Assembly (NCBI GenBank): GCA_003331935.1
Contig: QOQE01000011.1
Location: 1 to 57,473, forward strand
DNA: 57,473 nt
Reading direction: 5' to 3'
Source of the DNA: Alphaproteobacteria bacterium
GTDB taxonomy: Bacteria; Pseudomonadota; Alphaproteobacteria; Rhodobacterales; Rhodobacteraceae
This document shows positions 38,191-46,991 of this stretch, piece by piece. Numbering within the stretch: the stretch's first letter is position 1; each line of letters opens with the position of its first letter. Both the position numbers and the translations under genes were made by a program. The notes below the pieces were generated by a model, which saw only the letters and a program-made list of their open reading frames with translations, made no database searches and was not told where the DNA came from.

Positions 38191-40020
38191 TTAATCTCTA
38201 CCTTGGTATCTTTTCTGCTTGTCCCACATTTCTTTATATAGGCCATTCTCCCGCATTAACCTATCATGATTTCCTTCTTGTACCAGTTGACCATTATCTA
38301 TCACTACAATATTGTCAGCACTTGATATGGAAGATAACCTATGAGATATAATAATTAAAGTCTTACTTCTTCTTTTTTTAAGTAGATTTTCAATAATTCT
38401 TTTTTCTGATTTTGGGTCCAATGAGCTAGTAGCTTCATCAAGAATATTTATTTCGCATTTTTTCAATAGCATTCTTGCGATAGCAACCCTTTGCTTTTCA
38501 CCTCCCGATAATTTAAGACCTCTTTCACCAACTTTAGTTAACAATCCAATCGGTAACTTTGATACTAAATTTTCTAAGTCCGCTTTTTCAATAACATTAT
38601 TCAACATATCTTTAGAGACATCGCTAGATCCATACGTAATATTGTATTCTAATGTATCATTAAAAAGAACTATATCCTGGGGAGTTACTGCCAACTGCGC
38701 CCTTAATGACTTTGTTTTAATCACAGTATTATCCTGTCCATCAATAAAAATATGCCCACCAGACGGCTTATAAAAACCAAAAATTAGTTTTCCTAGCGTA
38801 GACTTTCCACTGCCAGACGGACCTACGATGGCTGTTGTTTTACCAATAGGAATCGATAAGCTTATCTCCTTAACAATCTCTCTGATGCCATCATAAGAAA
38901 AAGAAACTTTATCAAAAATAATTCCTTTCTTGATAGAAGTGAGCTCATTTTTTGTAATTTCATCTTCCTCTACCCTTTCCTTAAATAAAATAAATAGATC
39001 TGACATATCAACTAAGGCCTGCCTTATTTCTCGATACACAGTACCTAAAAAATTTAATGGCAAAATTAATTGTAGCATAATTGCGTTCAACCCCACTAAG
39101 CCACCAACTGATAAATCACCATTCATAACTTGTTTTGTTGCAACAACTATTAGTGCTAGCAAACCCGACGTGACGATGAGTGCCTGTCCAAAATTAAGCA
39201 TTGATAGCGACACTCCTGTTTTGATGGCAAAAAACTCATAGGATTTTAATGATTTCAGATATTTTTCTTTTTCATGATTTTCTGCAGAAAAGTATTTTAC
39301 AGTTTCGTAGTTTAGAAGGCTATCTATAGTCTTCTGGCTTAGATCAGCATCCCACATGTTCATTCTTCTTCTTATTTTCACTCTCCAGTTTGTGACAACG
39401 ATTGTGAAAAGGACATAAACAAATATAGTGGCTAGGATAATAAGTAAAAAAACTTCATCAAACTTGTATATCATTAAGATACAGACGAAAATAAATTCAA
39501 GGATAAGCGGCCCAATAGAAAAAAGGACAAATCTAAGAAGGAACTCTATGCCACGAACCCCTCGATCAATAACTTTATTCATTGAACCGGTCTGCCTCGA
39601 CAAGTGGAAACTCAAGGGAAGACTATGCATATGTTGAAAAGCATGCATACTGAGCTTTTTTAGTCCATTTTGGGCTACATTTACAAAAAGAAAGTCTCTA
39701 ATTTGCACGAAAGCTATCGATGAGAACCTAGCAGCCCCATACCCTAAAGCTAAGGCCAACACTCCCCATATTACGAGATTGCCTTTTTGGGTATTATCTA
39801 CTAACAAATTTAATTCATCTACCAAAGTCATTAGCAATAAAGGTGTCAAAACAGTAAATACTTTCGCTAACACAAGGCAAAAAAGTGATGTTATCACTCT
39901 AACTCTAAGAACTAGTTGATCTGGCCACAGGTAACGAAAAGTTGTTAAGAAAATAGCCTTGTAATCTTCTTTCTTTTCGGTAGCCATCGGTTCTTCATTT
40001 TCGTAAGAACTTATTCTCAT
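38191..40020 (-). CDS. Atm1-type ABC exporter (half-transporter)
   Basis: 609 residues: six-helix membrane domain, then an ATPase with Walker A GPSGSGKSTLGKL (near 400), signature KLSGGEKQRVAIARM, and Walker B INILDEATSSLD. The segments RQTGSMNKVIDRGVRGIEFLLRF and FSAENHEKEKYLKSLKSYE are hallmarks of the Atm1/HMT1 group, which export glutathione-linked or sulfur-containing compounds and aid Fe-S or metal homeostasis. It acts as a homodimer. It is unusual only in lying between bamB-der and a LysM protein. Confidence 0.9.
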   Translation of the reverse strand: MRISSYENEEPMATEKKEDYKAIFLTTFRYLWPDQLVLRVRVITSLFCLVLAKVFTVLTPLLLMTLVDELNLLVDNTQKGNLVIWGVLALALGYGAARFSSIAFVQIRDFLFVNVAQNGLKKLSMHAFQHMHSLPLSFHLSRQTGSMNKVIDRGVRGIEFLLRFVLFSIGPLILEFIFVCILMIYKFDEVFLLIILATIFVYVLFTIVVTNWRVKIRRRMNMWDADLSQKTIDSLLNYETVKYFSAENHEKEKYLKSLKSYEFFAIKTGVSLSMLNFGQALIVTSGLLALIVVATKQVMNGDLSVGGLVGLNAIMLQLILPLNFLGTVYREIRQALVDMSDLFILFKERVEEDEITKNELTSIKKGIIFDKVSFSYDGIREIVKEISLSIPIGKTTAIVGPSGSGKSTLGKLIFGFYKPSGGHIFIDGQDNTVIKTKSLRAQLAVTPQDIVLFNDTLEYNITYGSSDVSKDMLNNVIEKADLENLVSKLPIGLLTKVGERGLKLSGGEKQRVAIARMLLKKCEINILDEATSSLDPKSEKRIIENLLKKRRSKTLIIISHRLSSISSADNIVVIDNGQLVQEGNHDRLMRENGLYKEMWDKQKRYQGRD

Positions 40021-40037
40021 CGCTATTTTTTTGGAGA

Positions 40038-41168
40038 TTAATTTGGCAATGAAAAAATTTGACCTGGATAGATTAAGTCTGGGTCCCTAATAAGATGTGA
40101 ATTTCTCTCAAATATTTCGACATATTGTATGCCCTTCCCATAATATTTTCTCGCGATCCTCCACAAACTATTTCCTGGTTGAACAGTAATGCTTCCTTCC
40201 CCCATTGCTTGTATAAGTGCCTCTTCTTCTCTTTTAAAAGGTAGCTCTATTCTACCCTCTACTATTCCGTTTTCATTTACTTCATCAAGTCTTAAAGTAT
40301 ATACACCAGCCTCGATATCTGAAAAAAAAGCTTTCCATGCCCCACTCTCGTTCACTTTTACCTCGCTTTCTAGTTTATTATTCAAATAAATTCGAACAGA
40401 ATTAGATAATCTTGCGCGTCCAGCTAGCTCAGTTCTTGAATTTTCAGTGTAACTTATCGTATCCAAAGTAATGCTGTCTACCGAACTTATCTGAATTGGC
40501 ACGAGCACCTTGAGGGCCTTGCCATCATCTTTCACGATTAGTGGGGTTTTTTCTGCTGTATCTACTTCTTTTTCATTATTTTTTTCTACTTGAGGTAAAA
40601 CAAAAAACAAGTCAGCTGAGTCGACTATTTTTTCTTGTCCATTATCTCTTATAACTCCTCTGATCTTAACGGATTGAACTAATCCTGTACTTTGAACTTT
40701 CCCGAAAACAACAAAGCTACCATCCTCTGCCGTCTTATCGGCTCCAATGATCTTTCTATTGTCAGCTAAAATTTCTATTTTTGCCTTTTTTGAAACCTTA
40801 CCCGCAGATATTATGTTTCCTAACTCGTCTACCCTAAAAACATCGACTGACAGGCTTTCTTTTTCTTGCAAAATTATTTTATCTTCTTGTTTAATTTCTT
40901 CCTTATTTTCTTTATTCTGGATAGCCTCATCGGTTTTCTCTATAGACACAGTCTTCTCCGAAACCTTCTCTTCTTCAGCAATAACTTGCTTTTGTGGAGA
41001 GATCTCAGAAACCTTCTCTTCTTCAGCAATAACTTGCTTTTGTGGAGAGATCTCAGAAACCTTCTCTTGCTGATTACTAAAAAAAAGATAAGTAGGGGTG
41101 ACTATTGCCACTGCCAAAACAGTAAGCAATCCATATGTACCTGTATACTTCAATACAAAATTAATCAT
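40038..41168 (-). CDS. Membrane-anchored LysM-domain protein with internal tandem repeat
   Basis: 376 residues. An N-terminal membrane helix (TYGLLTVLAVAIVTPTYLFF) is followed by a charged, repeat-bearing stretch (unit EKVSEISPQKQVIAEE, two full copies), Ig-like segments (SGKVSKKAKIEILADNRK; RLSNSVRIYLNN) and a C-terminal LysM (SITVQPGNSLWRIARKYYG, NRDPDLIYPGQIF-type end). LysM binds peptidoglycan. Proteins of this architecture are found across alphaproteobacteria without a settled function. The ATG at 41168 is chosen because GGGAG lies five bases upstream; a start four residues earlier is less well placed. Confidence 0.85.
   Translation of the reverse strand: MINFVLKYTGTYGLLTVLAVAIVTPTYLFFSNQQEKVSEISPQKQVIAEEEKVSEISPQKQVIAEEEKVSEKTVSIEKTDEAIQNKENKEEIKQEDKIILQEKESLSVDVFRVDELGNIISAGKVSKKAKIEILADNRKIIGADKTAEDGSFVVFGKVQSTGLVQSVKIRGVIRDNGQEKIVDSADLFFVLPQVEKNNEKEVDTAEKTPLIVKDDGKALKVLVPIQISSVDSITLDTISYTENSRTELAGRARLSNSVRIYLNNKLESEVKVNESGAWKAFFSDIEAGVYTLRLDEVNENGIVEGRIELPFKREEEALIQAMGEGSITVQPGNSLWRIARKYYGKGIQYVEIFERNSHLIRDPDLIYPGQIFSLPN
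40960..41068 (+). repeat. 48-bp perfect tandem repeat, 2.3 copies, in the LysM gene
   Basis: Two identical 48-base units lie at 40960-41007 and 41008-41055, followed by the first 13 bases of a third. The unit encodes 16 residues, so the frame is kept. Perfect identity at all codon positions suggests a recent slippage duplication. Confidence 0.97.
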
Positions 41169-41240
41169 TGGATCTCCCAACGCTTAGGTTAAACTGGATT
41201 ACGATGAAAAACTACTAAAAAAAATTGGGAGTATTGCCTT

Positions 41241-41828
41241 ATTAAAAATATAAAAATAAGAAATCAGGAAAAAGCTCTTTGCGTGTTCTGCGGTTCTAAA
41301 AATGGAAATAGCTCTATTTATAAAGAATTTGCAGAGGAGTTAGGCGCACAACTTGCAAAAAATAAAATTAAATTGGTTTATGGAGGTGGATCGCTTGGGC
41401 TTATGGGAAAGCTCTCTAAAAGTGTCCATAAAAATAATGGAGATGTACTCGGAATAATTCCAAAACATCTGTTAGAAGTGGAGGGCATAAATAATAATTA
41501 TGGAGAGATAATAATTACTGATGATATGCACACAAGAAAAAAAACAATGTATGATAATTCAGATGCGTTTTTATGCCTACCTGGGGGTATTGGTACGCTT
41601 GAAGAAATATCAGAAGCAATAACTTGGTTTCAACTAGGTATTAGCAGGAAACCAATATATTTCTTAAACATTAATGGTTATTGGAACAATTTCAAAGTGC
41701 TTATAGAGCAATTTGTTGCTCTAGAATTTGCAAATAAAGATCTTCTAAATTATTTTAATTTTTTTGAGAGCGTTGAGACGCTCATACCAGTTTTATTGAA
41801 TTCTTTAAATATTGATTCAAATGAATAA
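41241..41828 (+). CDS. LOG-family phosphoribohydrolase, probable AUU start
   Basis: About 195 residues of the LOG (cytokinin riboside monophosphate hydrolase/TIGR00730) family: CVFCGSKNGNSSIYKEFAEE, YGGGSLGLMGKLSKSV, MHTRKKTMYDNSDAFLCLPGGIGTLEEISEA (near 120). The first beta strand (ALCVFCGS) is encoded before the first GTG (41283), and no ATG, GTG or TTG is in frame after the stop at 41205-41207. An ATT at 41241 has GGGAG nine bases upstream and is the best start. Bacterial members cleave nucleoside monophosphates such as AMP. Its 3' end overlaps rarD by 79 bases. Confidence 0.85.
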   Translation: MKNIKIRNQEKALCVFCGSKNGNSSIYKEFAEELGAQLAKNKIKLVYGGGSLGLMGKLSKSVHKNNGDVLGIIPKHLLEVEGINNNYGEIIITDDMHTRKKTMYDNSDAFLCLPGGIGTLEEISEAITWFQLGISRKPIYFLNINGYWNNFKVLIEQFVALEFANKDLLNYFNFFESVETLIPVLLNSLNIDSNE

Positions 41829-42658
41829 ATAAACAGCGCTACCCAAATAAGAGAAAAAGCTAGCGCGTGACCCACTTCAAATGCTTCCTTAAAATAAAAT
41901 ATCGCGATCAAAAACTGTATTGTTGGATTTAAGTACTGAATTAAACCGACTGTGGCGTAAGAAAAAACTTTGGTCCCCGTCGAAAATAACACAAGAGGTA
42001 CCGCAGTAATAAGCCCAGAAAAAACAAGTAAAATTATGGTACTTTCAGAAACCAAGACATCGCTTTTGATAATTGGTTCGGAAAGAAAGAACAGCATCAA
42101 TATTGCAAGAGGTGTTATCAATATTGTTTCATAGGTGACAGATGAAATAGGATCTAATTTCATATTGCTTTTTATCAAGCCATAAAAACCAAAACTAAAT
42201 GCAAGTATCAGCGCCAAGCTAGGCACTTCTCCATTCATGTAAACCAGCAAAATTACAGAAATAATTACCAGAGAAATTGAGAAAATTTGTATATAGGTAA
42301 ATTTTTCACTGTTAAAAACAATTCCGAGGAAAACTGCAACCAAAGGAAATATATAATAACCCAGAGATGCTTGAAGTGCGTTACCTGAATTAACTGCATA
42401 GATAAACCCGTACCAATTTACAGCAATTAATATCCCAGACAAAAAAAGTAGCCATAACTCTCTGATACCTTTTCGCAACATTTCTCGACCGAAGCCCGAA
42501 AAAAAGTAAATATACAGAAGCAAGAATATGGCAGACCAAAAAGATCGGTGTGCCACTATTTCTATTGAGGATACAGAAGAAAGCATCGCATAAAAAATTG
42601 GGGACAGCCCCCATGTGACTGTCCCTAAAATTACGTAAGATAAATACTTAAGATGCAA
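41750..42658 (-). CDS. rarD: EamA-family transporter, RarD type
   Basis: 302-residue inner-membrane protein with ten predicted helices in two EamA repeats. The start YLSYVILGTVTWGLSPIFYAML and the pattern EIVAHRSFWSAIF, ILIAVNWYGFIYAVNSGNALQASLGYYIFPL and YATVGLIQYLNPTIQFLIA match RarD. The substrate is not known (drug or metabolite exporter). Its last 79 bases overlap the LOG gene on the opposite strand, the longest overlap in the window. Confidence 0.88.
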   Translation of the reverse strand: MHLKYLSYVILGTVTWGLSPIFYAMLSSVSSIEIVAHRSFWSAIFLLLYIYFFSGFGREMLRKGIRELWLLFLSGILIAVNWYGFIYAVNSGNALQASLGYYIFPLVAVFLGIVFNSEKFTYIQIFSISLVIISVILLVYMNGEVPSLALILAFSFGFYGLIKSNMKLDPISSVTYETILITPLAILMLFFLSEPIIKSDVLVSESTIILLVFSGLITAVPLVLFSTGTKVFSYATVGLIQYLNPTIQFLIAIFYFKEAFEVGHALAFSLIWVALFIYSFESIFKEFNKTGMSVSTLSKKLK

Positions 42659-42686
42659 TATAAAATGAGATTTGCTGCGTAGTCAA

Positions 42687-43286
42687 TTACATTCTCGAAG
42701 CTACATTTTCCCAATTAACTAGCTTATCCAGGAAGTTTTCTAAATAAACAGGCCGCTTATTTCTGAAGTCAATATAATAGGAGTGCTCCCATACATCACA
42801 TCCTAAAAGAGCCGTTTCATCGTGACACAAAGGGTTGACACCATTTTCCGTCTTTGAGATCTTTAGACCGCCTTCATTAGATCTGACAAGCCAGACCCAG
42901 CCTGACCCAAACTGTCCAACACCAGCGGCACAAAAATCGCCTTTGAACTTTTCAAAAGAACCAAAGCTCTCATCGATAGCAGACGCTAACTCACTGGGTA
43001 ATCCCATCTGATCCGGGCTCATCATTTCCCAAAATTGCATATGGTTCCAGTGCTGTGACGCATTATTAAAAATTCCAGACTGAGCAACAGCAGATGCATC
43101 ATATGATTTTTTAATGATTTCTTCTAGCGTCATATTTTCAAATTCGGTTCCTGAGATAAGCTTATTACCGTTATCAACATAGGCTTTGTGGTGTAAATCA
43201 TGGTGAAACTCGAGGGTCTCTCTACTCATACCCACTCCCTCAAGAGCATCATGGCTGTAAGGCAGGTCATTAAGTTCAAATGCCAT
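42687..43286 (-). CDS. sodB: Superoxide dismutase, Fe type
   Basis: 199-residue cytoplasmic enzyme that converts superoxide to peroxide and oxygen. Metal ligands: His in ETLEFHHDLHHKAYVD, His in NNASQHWNHMQFWE, and the DVWEHSYYIDFRNKRP segment with Asp and His. The Gln just before HWNH is placed as in iron enzymes rather than manganese ones, though cambialistic use cannot be excluded. GGAG lies eight bases before the ATG. Confidence 0.95.
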   Translation of the reverse strand: MAFELNDLPYSHDALEGVGMSRETLEFHHDLHHKAYVDNGNKLISGTEFENMTLEEIIKKSYDASAVAQSGIFNNASQHWNHMQFWEMMSPDQMGLPSELASAIDESFGSFEKFKGDFCAAGVGQFGSGWVWLVRSNEGGLKISKTENGVNPLCHDETALLGCDVWEHSYYIDFRNKRPVYLENFLDKLVNWENVASRM

Positions 43287-43355
43287 TTTTATATCTCCTT
43301 TAAATTATATTCTTTTAATTAGCACAAATTGTTCGTTTAGCAATAGTTCAATGCA

Positions 43356-44318
43356 CTAAAATTGAGTGCCTGCTTTTGAATCTTTTTCATCCCAATTTCT
43401 TTTAACATTAAGTAACAACAGTATTTTAGCGGCAACAAATATCGACGAATAAGTCCCCACTAATACACCCCAGATCATGGCAAACGTAAACCCTCTAATG
43501 ACATCTCCACCCAGAAAATACAGCGCAAAAAGAGCCAATAAAGTTGTTACTGAAGTCATGATCGTCCTACTAAAAGTATTATTTATAGACATATTCAAGA
43601 CTTTCAGCAACGGCAAAGACTTAAAGTTTCTTAGATTTTCTCTAACTCTATCAAACACAACTACTGTGTCGTTAAGTGAGTACCCAATTATTGTGAGAAG
43701 CGCTGCTATTATTGAAAGATTAAACTCGTATCTCAATACTGAAAAAATTCCTATGGTCAATATTACGTCATGAATAAGTGCAAGTACCGCTCCAAGAGCA
43801 AATTGCCACTCAAAACGTAACCATATGTATATTAAAACAGATACAACTGCAAAAAACACAGCTAGCATACCATTTCTTACAAGCTCAGATGAGACTTTTG
43901 AACCGACAGATTCTATTTGTAAGAACTTTATATTTGTCACAATATTTTGTAATAAGCTCTTAACGCTAGTTTCGACGTTAACACCTTCTGTTTTTTCAAC
44001 TTTAATGATAAATATACTATCGCTATTCGCTATAGCTCCTGCGCTTAATGTTTCTAGTGGATTTGTTGCTCGGGATATAGAGATGTCGCCTAATTGTGAA
44101 GTACTTAGGGTGTCTCGGATATCAGAAACCTCGATTGGTTCTGAGGTTGATACCATAAACATAGTTCCACCACGAAAATCTATTCCGTAATTAAGCCCCA
44201 AAACAGAAAATAAAATTATGGATATACCGATGGCAGCCAGAGATATATATGACAGTAAGTCAGAAAATCTAAAAAACTGGAATTCTTTTGATTGATTAAA
44301 TAATCCTCTCAGTAACAT
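43356..44318 (-). CDS. secF: Protein translocase subunit SecF
   Basis: 320 residues with six helices. The first periplasmic region contains LGLNYGIDFRGGTMFMV, and the C-terminal half has GYSLNDTVVVFDRVREN and SVTTLLALFALYFLGGDVIRGF. With SecD it uses ion flow to pull proteins across the membrane. It starts immediately after secD, and its C-terminus is short and charged. Confidence 0.95.
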   Translation of the reverse strand: MLLRGLFNQSKEFQFFRFSDLLSYISLAAIGISIILFSVLGLNYGIDFRGGTMFMVSTSEPIEVSDIRDTLSTSQLGDISISRATNPLETLSAGAIANSDSIFIIKVEKTEGVNVETSVKSLLQNIVTNIKFLQIESVGSKVSSELVRNGMLAVFFAVVSVLIYIWLRFEWQFALGAVLALIHDVILTIGIFSVLRYEFNLSIIAALLTIIGYSLNDTVVVFDRVRENLRNFKSLPLLKVLNMSINNTFSRTIMTSVTTLLALFALYFLGGDVIRGFTFAMIWGVLVGTYSSIFVAAKILLLLNVKRNWDEKDSKAGTQF

Positions 44319-45956
44319 TTATACCCTCAAAAATTTCGGTTTATAAAATAACATGTACAAATCGATGAAAAGCCTCGTTATTAACAAAGCAGTGAATACG
44401 GAAGTGATTATTCCTAAACCTAATGTAACTGAAAATCCTTTTATCGGACCAGAGCCAAAGAAAAAAAGAATTACGGCAGCAATCATGGTAGTTACATTCG
44501 CATCAACTATAGAAGACAGCGCTTTTTCGTATCCAGTTTTTATTGAATTATAAACGGAGCTGTTTCTCTTAATCTCCTCTTTTATACGTTCAAAAACAAG
44601 TACGTTAGCGTCCACTGCCATACCAATTGTTAAAACTATCCCAGCTATTCCTGGTAAAGTTAAGGTGGCACCAAGAATTGAAAGTAGCGCCATAACCAAG
44701 ATAATATTCAGGATAAGAGCAATATTTGCAAAAATGCCAAATAGGCCGTAGCTTAACCACATAAAAACTAGCACTAGAACGCCACCAACTACAGCAGCAA
44801 GTTTTCCAGCATTAATGCTATCTCGCCCCAGCTCTGGCCCAATAGTTCTTAATTCCAAAACTTCGATTTCTGCTGGAAGAGCGCCACTTCTTAACAGAAT
44901 TGCCAGCCTATTACTCTCTTCTACCGAGAAATTGCCGGTTATGATACCTGAACCCCCAGGTATGTGACTGCGAATTGTAGGTGCTGAGATAACAACGTCA
45001 TCTAAAACAATTGCAAATGGTGACCCTATATTCTCTTTAGTATAGTTTCCAAATTTAAGTGCAGCAGAAGGGTTGAAATTAAATGAAACTGCTGGCAAAC
45101 CATTTTCATCAAAAGAAGGCTGGGCGTTTGTTAGATTTTCTCCCGAAACAACAGGACGTTTCTTAAGCAGAAAAAACAACTCTTTGTCTTGCTCAGAACC
45201 AACTACAGTTTCATCTAACTTTGTAGGAAAATTTGAGTTGGTATCCATCGCCACAACCTCGTTGAATGTAAGCTTCGCTGTTTTTCCAAGAAGAGCTATC
45301 AACTCCTCACTTGAACCCAAACCAGGGACTTGCACCAGTACTCTTTTTCTACCTTGCCTCTGAATAGTTGGTTCTCTTGTACCGGTTTCATCAACCCTTC
45401 TTCTAATAATTTCCAGCGATTGATCAATAACTTGCTTTTCTAAAGCTTTTTTCTGCTCTTCTGAAAATGAAATTGTTACAACATTGTCAGTTGAACTAAT
45501 TTCCAGCACATCCCGGGTTACAGACCCTGACCAGCGCGACGAAAATAATTCTGACGACGAATTAAATTTTTCAATCTCTATTATTGCTAAATTTACGCTT
45601 TCTGGGTTTCCAATTTGGATTTGCAGTTTGTCACCTGATATATCAACTCTTCGTATTGCTCCCAACTCTTTTCTTTTTTTAATTAAAGAGCTCCTTATAT
45701 CCGTCCAAAGGAAGTCGAATTTATCTCTTATTACGTCATCCGTTTTTACCTCGAGAAGCATATAGACACCACCTCTCAGGTCTAAACCTAACTTAACAAG
45801 AGTTGAAGGCATAAAATCCGGCCAAGAAGATGAGCTTGTGGGATCATTTAACTTTTTATCAACAGTAGCGTAAAAAAAGTTAGGTGATGCAAACAAAAAT
45901 GCAACGAGGCAGATTAGTGTGATTAAAAATATCCTAAAAAAGTTGAGTGTAGGCAT
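44319..45956 (-). CDS. secD: Protein translocase subunit SecD
   Basis: 545 residues with the large periplasmic domain and six helices. Motifs: LGLDLRGGVYMLLEV (near 55), VDETGTREPTIQRQG, RVLVQVPGLGSSEELIALLGKTAKL, and in the membrane part GMAVDANVLVFERIKEE (near 445). It directly abuts yajC and secF with no gap, giving the usual yajC-secD-secF operon. Lengths are normal. Confidence 0.96.
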   Translation of the reverse strand: MPTLNFFRIFLITLICLVAFLFASPNFFYATVDKKLNDPTSSSSWPDFMPSTLVKLGLDLRGGVYMLLEVKTDDVIRDKFDFLWTDIRSSLIKKRKELGAIRRVDISGDKLQIQIGNPESVNLAIIEIEKFNSSSELFSSRWSGSVTRDVLEISSTDNVVTISFSEEQKKALEKQVIDQSLEIIRRRVDETGTREPTIQRQGRKRVLVQVPGLGSSEELIALLGKTAKLTFNEVVAMDTNSNFPTKLDETVVGSEQDKELFFLLKKRPVVSGENLTNAQPSFDENGLPAVSFNFNPSAALKFGNYTKENIGSPFAIVLDDVVISAPTIRSHIPGGSGIITGNFSVEESNRLAILLRSGALPAEIEVLELRTIGPELGRDSINAGKLAAVVGGVLVLVFMWLSYGLFGIFANIALILNIILVMALLSILGATLTLPGIAGIVLTIGMAVDANVLVFERIKEEIKRNSSVYNSIKTGYEKALSSIVDANVTTMIAAVILFFFGSGPIKGFSVTLGLGIITSVFTALLITRLFIDLYMLFYKPKFLRV

Positions 45957-46238
45957 TTATTTTTTTGCGGGTTCAGTTTTACTCAACACATTGACTATTG
46001 TGGATCTAATGATAGAGACCTTCACATCTTTTGCTAACTCTACCTCAATTTCTTCACCTTCTTTAACTTTTGTTATTTTACCAAGAATACCTCCCTGGGT
46101 TAAAACCTGATCACCTCTTCGAAGATTGTCCACCATGTTTTTATGTTCCTTTATCTTTTTCTGCTGAGGCCTAATCAACAAAAAGTACATGATCACAAAT
46201 ATCAGTATAATTGGAATAAAACTTTCTAGTCCGTTCAT
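45957..46238 (-). CDS. yajC: Preprotein translocase accessory subunit YajC
   Basis: 93 residues with one N-terminal membrane helix (FIPIILIFVIMYFLLIRPQQKK, the family signature) and a small cytoplasmic beta domain (LRRGDQVLTQGGILGKITKV). It associates with SecDF. GGAG lies seven bases before the ATG. Confidence 0.96.
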   Translation of the reverse strand: MNGLESFIPIILIFVIMYFLLIRPQQKKIKEHKNMVDNLRRGDQVLTQGGILGKITKVKEGEEIEVELAKDVKVSIIRSTIVNVLSKTEPAKK

Positions 46239-46273
46239 AATTTCTCTCCTGCTATTTTTTTACTTTCTAAAGG

Positions 46274-46528
46274 TTAATAACAAATAATCAATGGCAAATT
46301 GTTTTCACTAAGCTGTTCATAATGACAGTAAACAAGTTGGTCATTTACTATAATTGAAATAGTTCGATATCTATCAAGCTCTTTCTGTTTGATCACCTCG
46401 TTAGCTTTTATTATTTTCTCTTTAATCACTCTTTTCAAAAGACCAGTGTAAGTTTGCTCATCTGCATAAGAAGCACATACATACAAAATAAACCCCACAG
46501 TTGCGCAAATGAATTTAACCATTAACAT
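46274..46528 (-). CDS. Small secreted protein, unknown
   Basis: 84 residues. A signal peptide (MVKFICATVGFILYVCASYA) would be cleaved before DEQTYTG, leaving a helix-rich mature part of about 60 residues with two cysteines near the C-terminus (LVYCHYEQL and LIICY). I know no family. The start overlaps the stop of the next small gene by one base, so the two form an operon, and yajC follows 35 bases downstream. The pair may be secreted together. Confidence 0.55.
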   Translation of the reverse strand: MLMVKFICATVGFILYVCASYADEQTYTGLLKRVIKEKIIKANEVIKQKELDRYRTISIIVNDQLVYCHYEQLSENNLPLIICY

Positions 46529-46884
46529 TATTTATTACACGTTGAACTATAAAACAACTGGTCTTTATTTATATTCTGCCAAAGTAACAGATTTCTTGGA
46601 TTGGACTCCCTACTAATATTAAGCAAAATTCCAGACGGTGAAGAGAACAAATAAAAAGAAGGGTGAGAATAAATTAATTCAAAGAATTTGGTTTCTAGAT
46701 CGCCTCCCAAGATTGATAAGGATGAGTTATTAATCTTTATAGAGAAATTATTCTGCAAAGTCTTTTTCCCATTGATCTCTTTCCAAGGCGCGCAATAAAA
46801 GATGAATTCTGATGAATACGAATTTGCAGGTCGTAACACAAAAATAGTTAACAGAAAAAGTGCTAATACTTTTTTTGACGTCAT
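46528..46884 (-). CDS. Small secreted protein, unknown
   Basis: 118 residues with a signal peptide (KKVLALFLLTIFVLRPANSYS). The mature part is beta-rich by hydrophobic pattern, with two cysteines (FYCAPWKEING and SSTCNK). I do not recognise it. It is the first gene of a minus-strand group that continues to the small secreted gene and then yajC-secD-secF. The 107 bases upstream are shared with the divergent ligase gene and would hold its promoter. Confidence 0.55.
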   Translation of the reverse strand: MTSKKVLALFLLTIFVLRPANSYSSEFIFYCAPWKEINGKKTLQNNFSIKINNSSLSILGGDLETKFFELIYSHPSFYLFSSPSGILLNISRESNPRNLLLWQNINKDQLFYSSTCNK

Positions 46885-46991
46885 GGCGTGAGCATTGTTA
46901 AGAATATTGTTTTAATTTTAATCACTAGCAATTGATTGAATATTAATATAGGTCTTGTAAAACTACCAGTATTAAGATAGGAAATGCTACT

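Noticed and set aside
40960-41068. Repeat units considered as a CRISPR array
   Set aside because: The two copies are directly adjacent with no spacers, and the unit length is a multiple of three inside an intact coding frame.
42601-42625. GGGACAG/CTGTCCC inverted repeat
   Set aside because: It lies within the start of rarD codons with an 11-base loop; probably chance.
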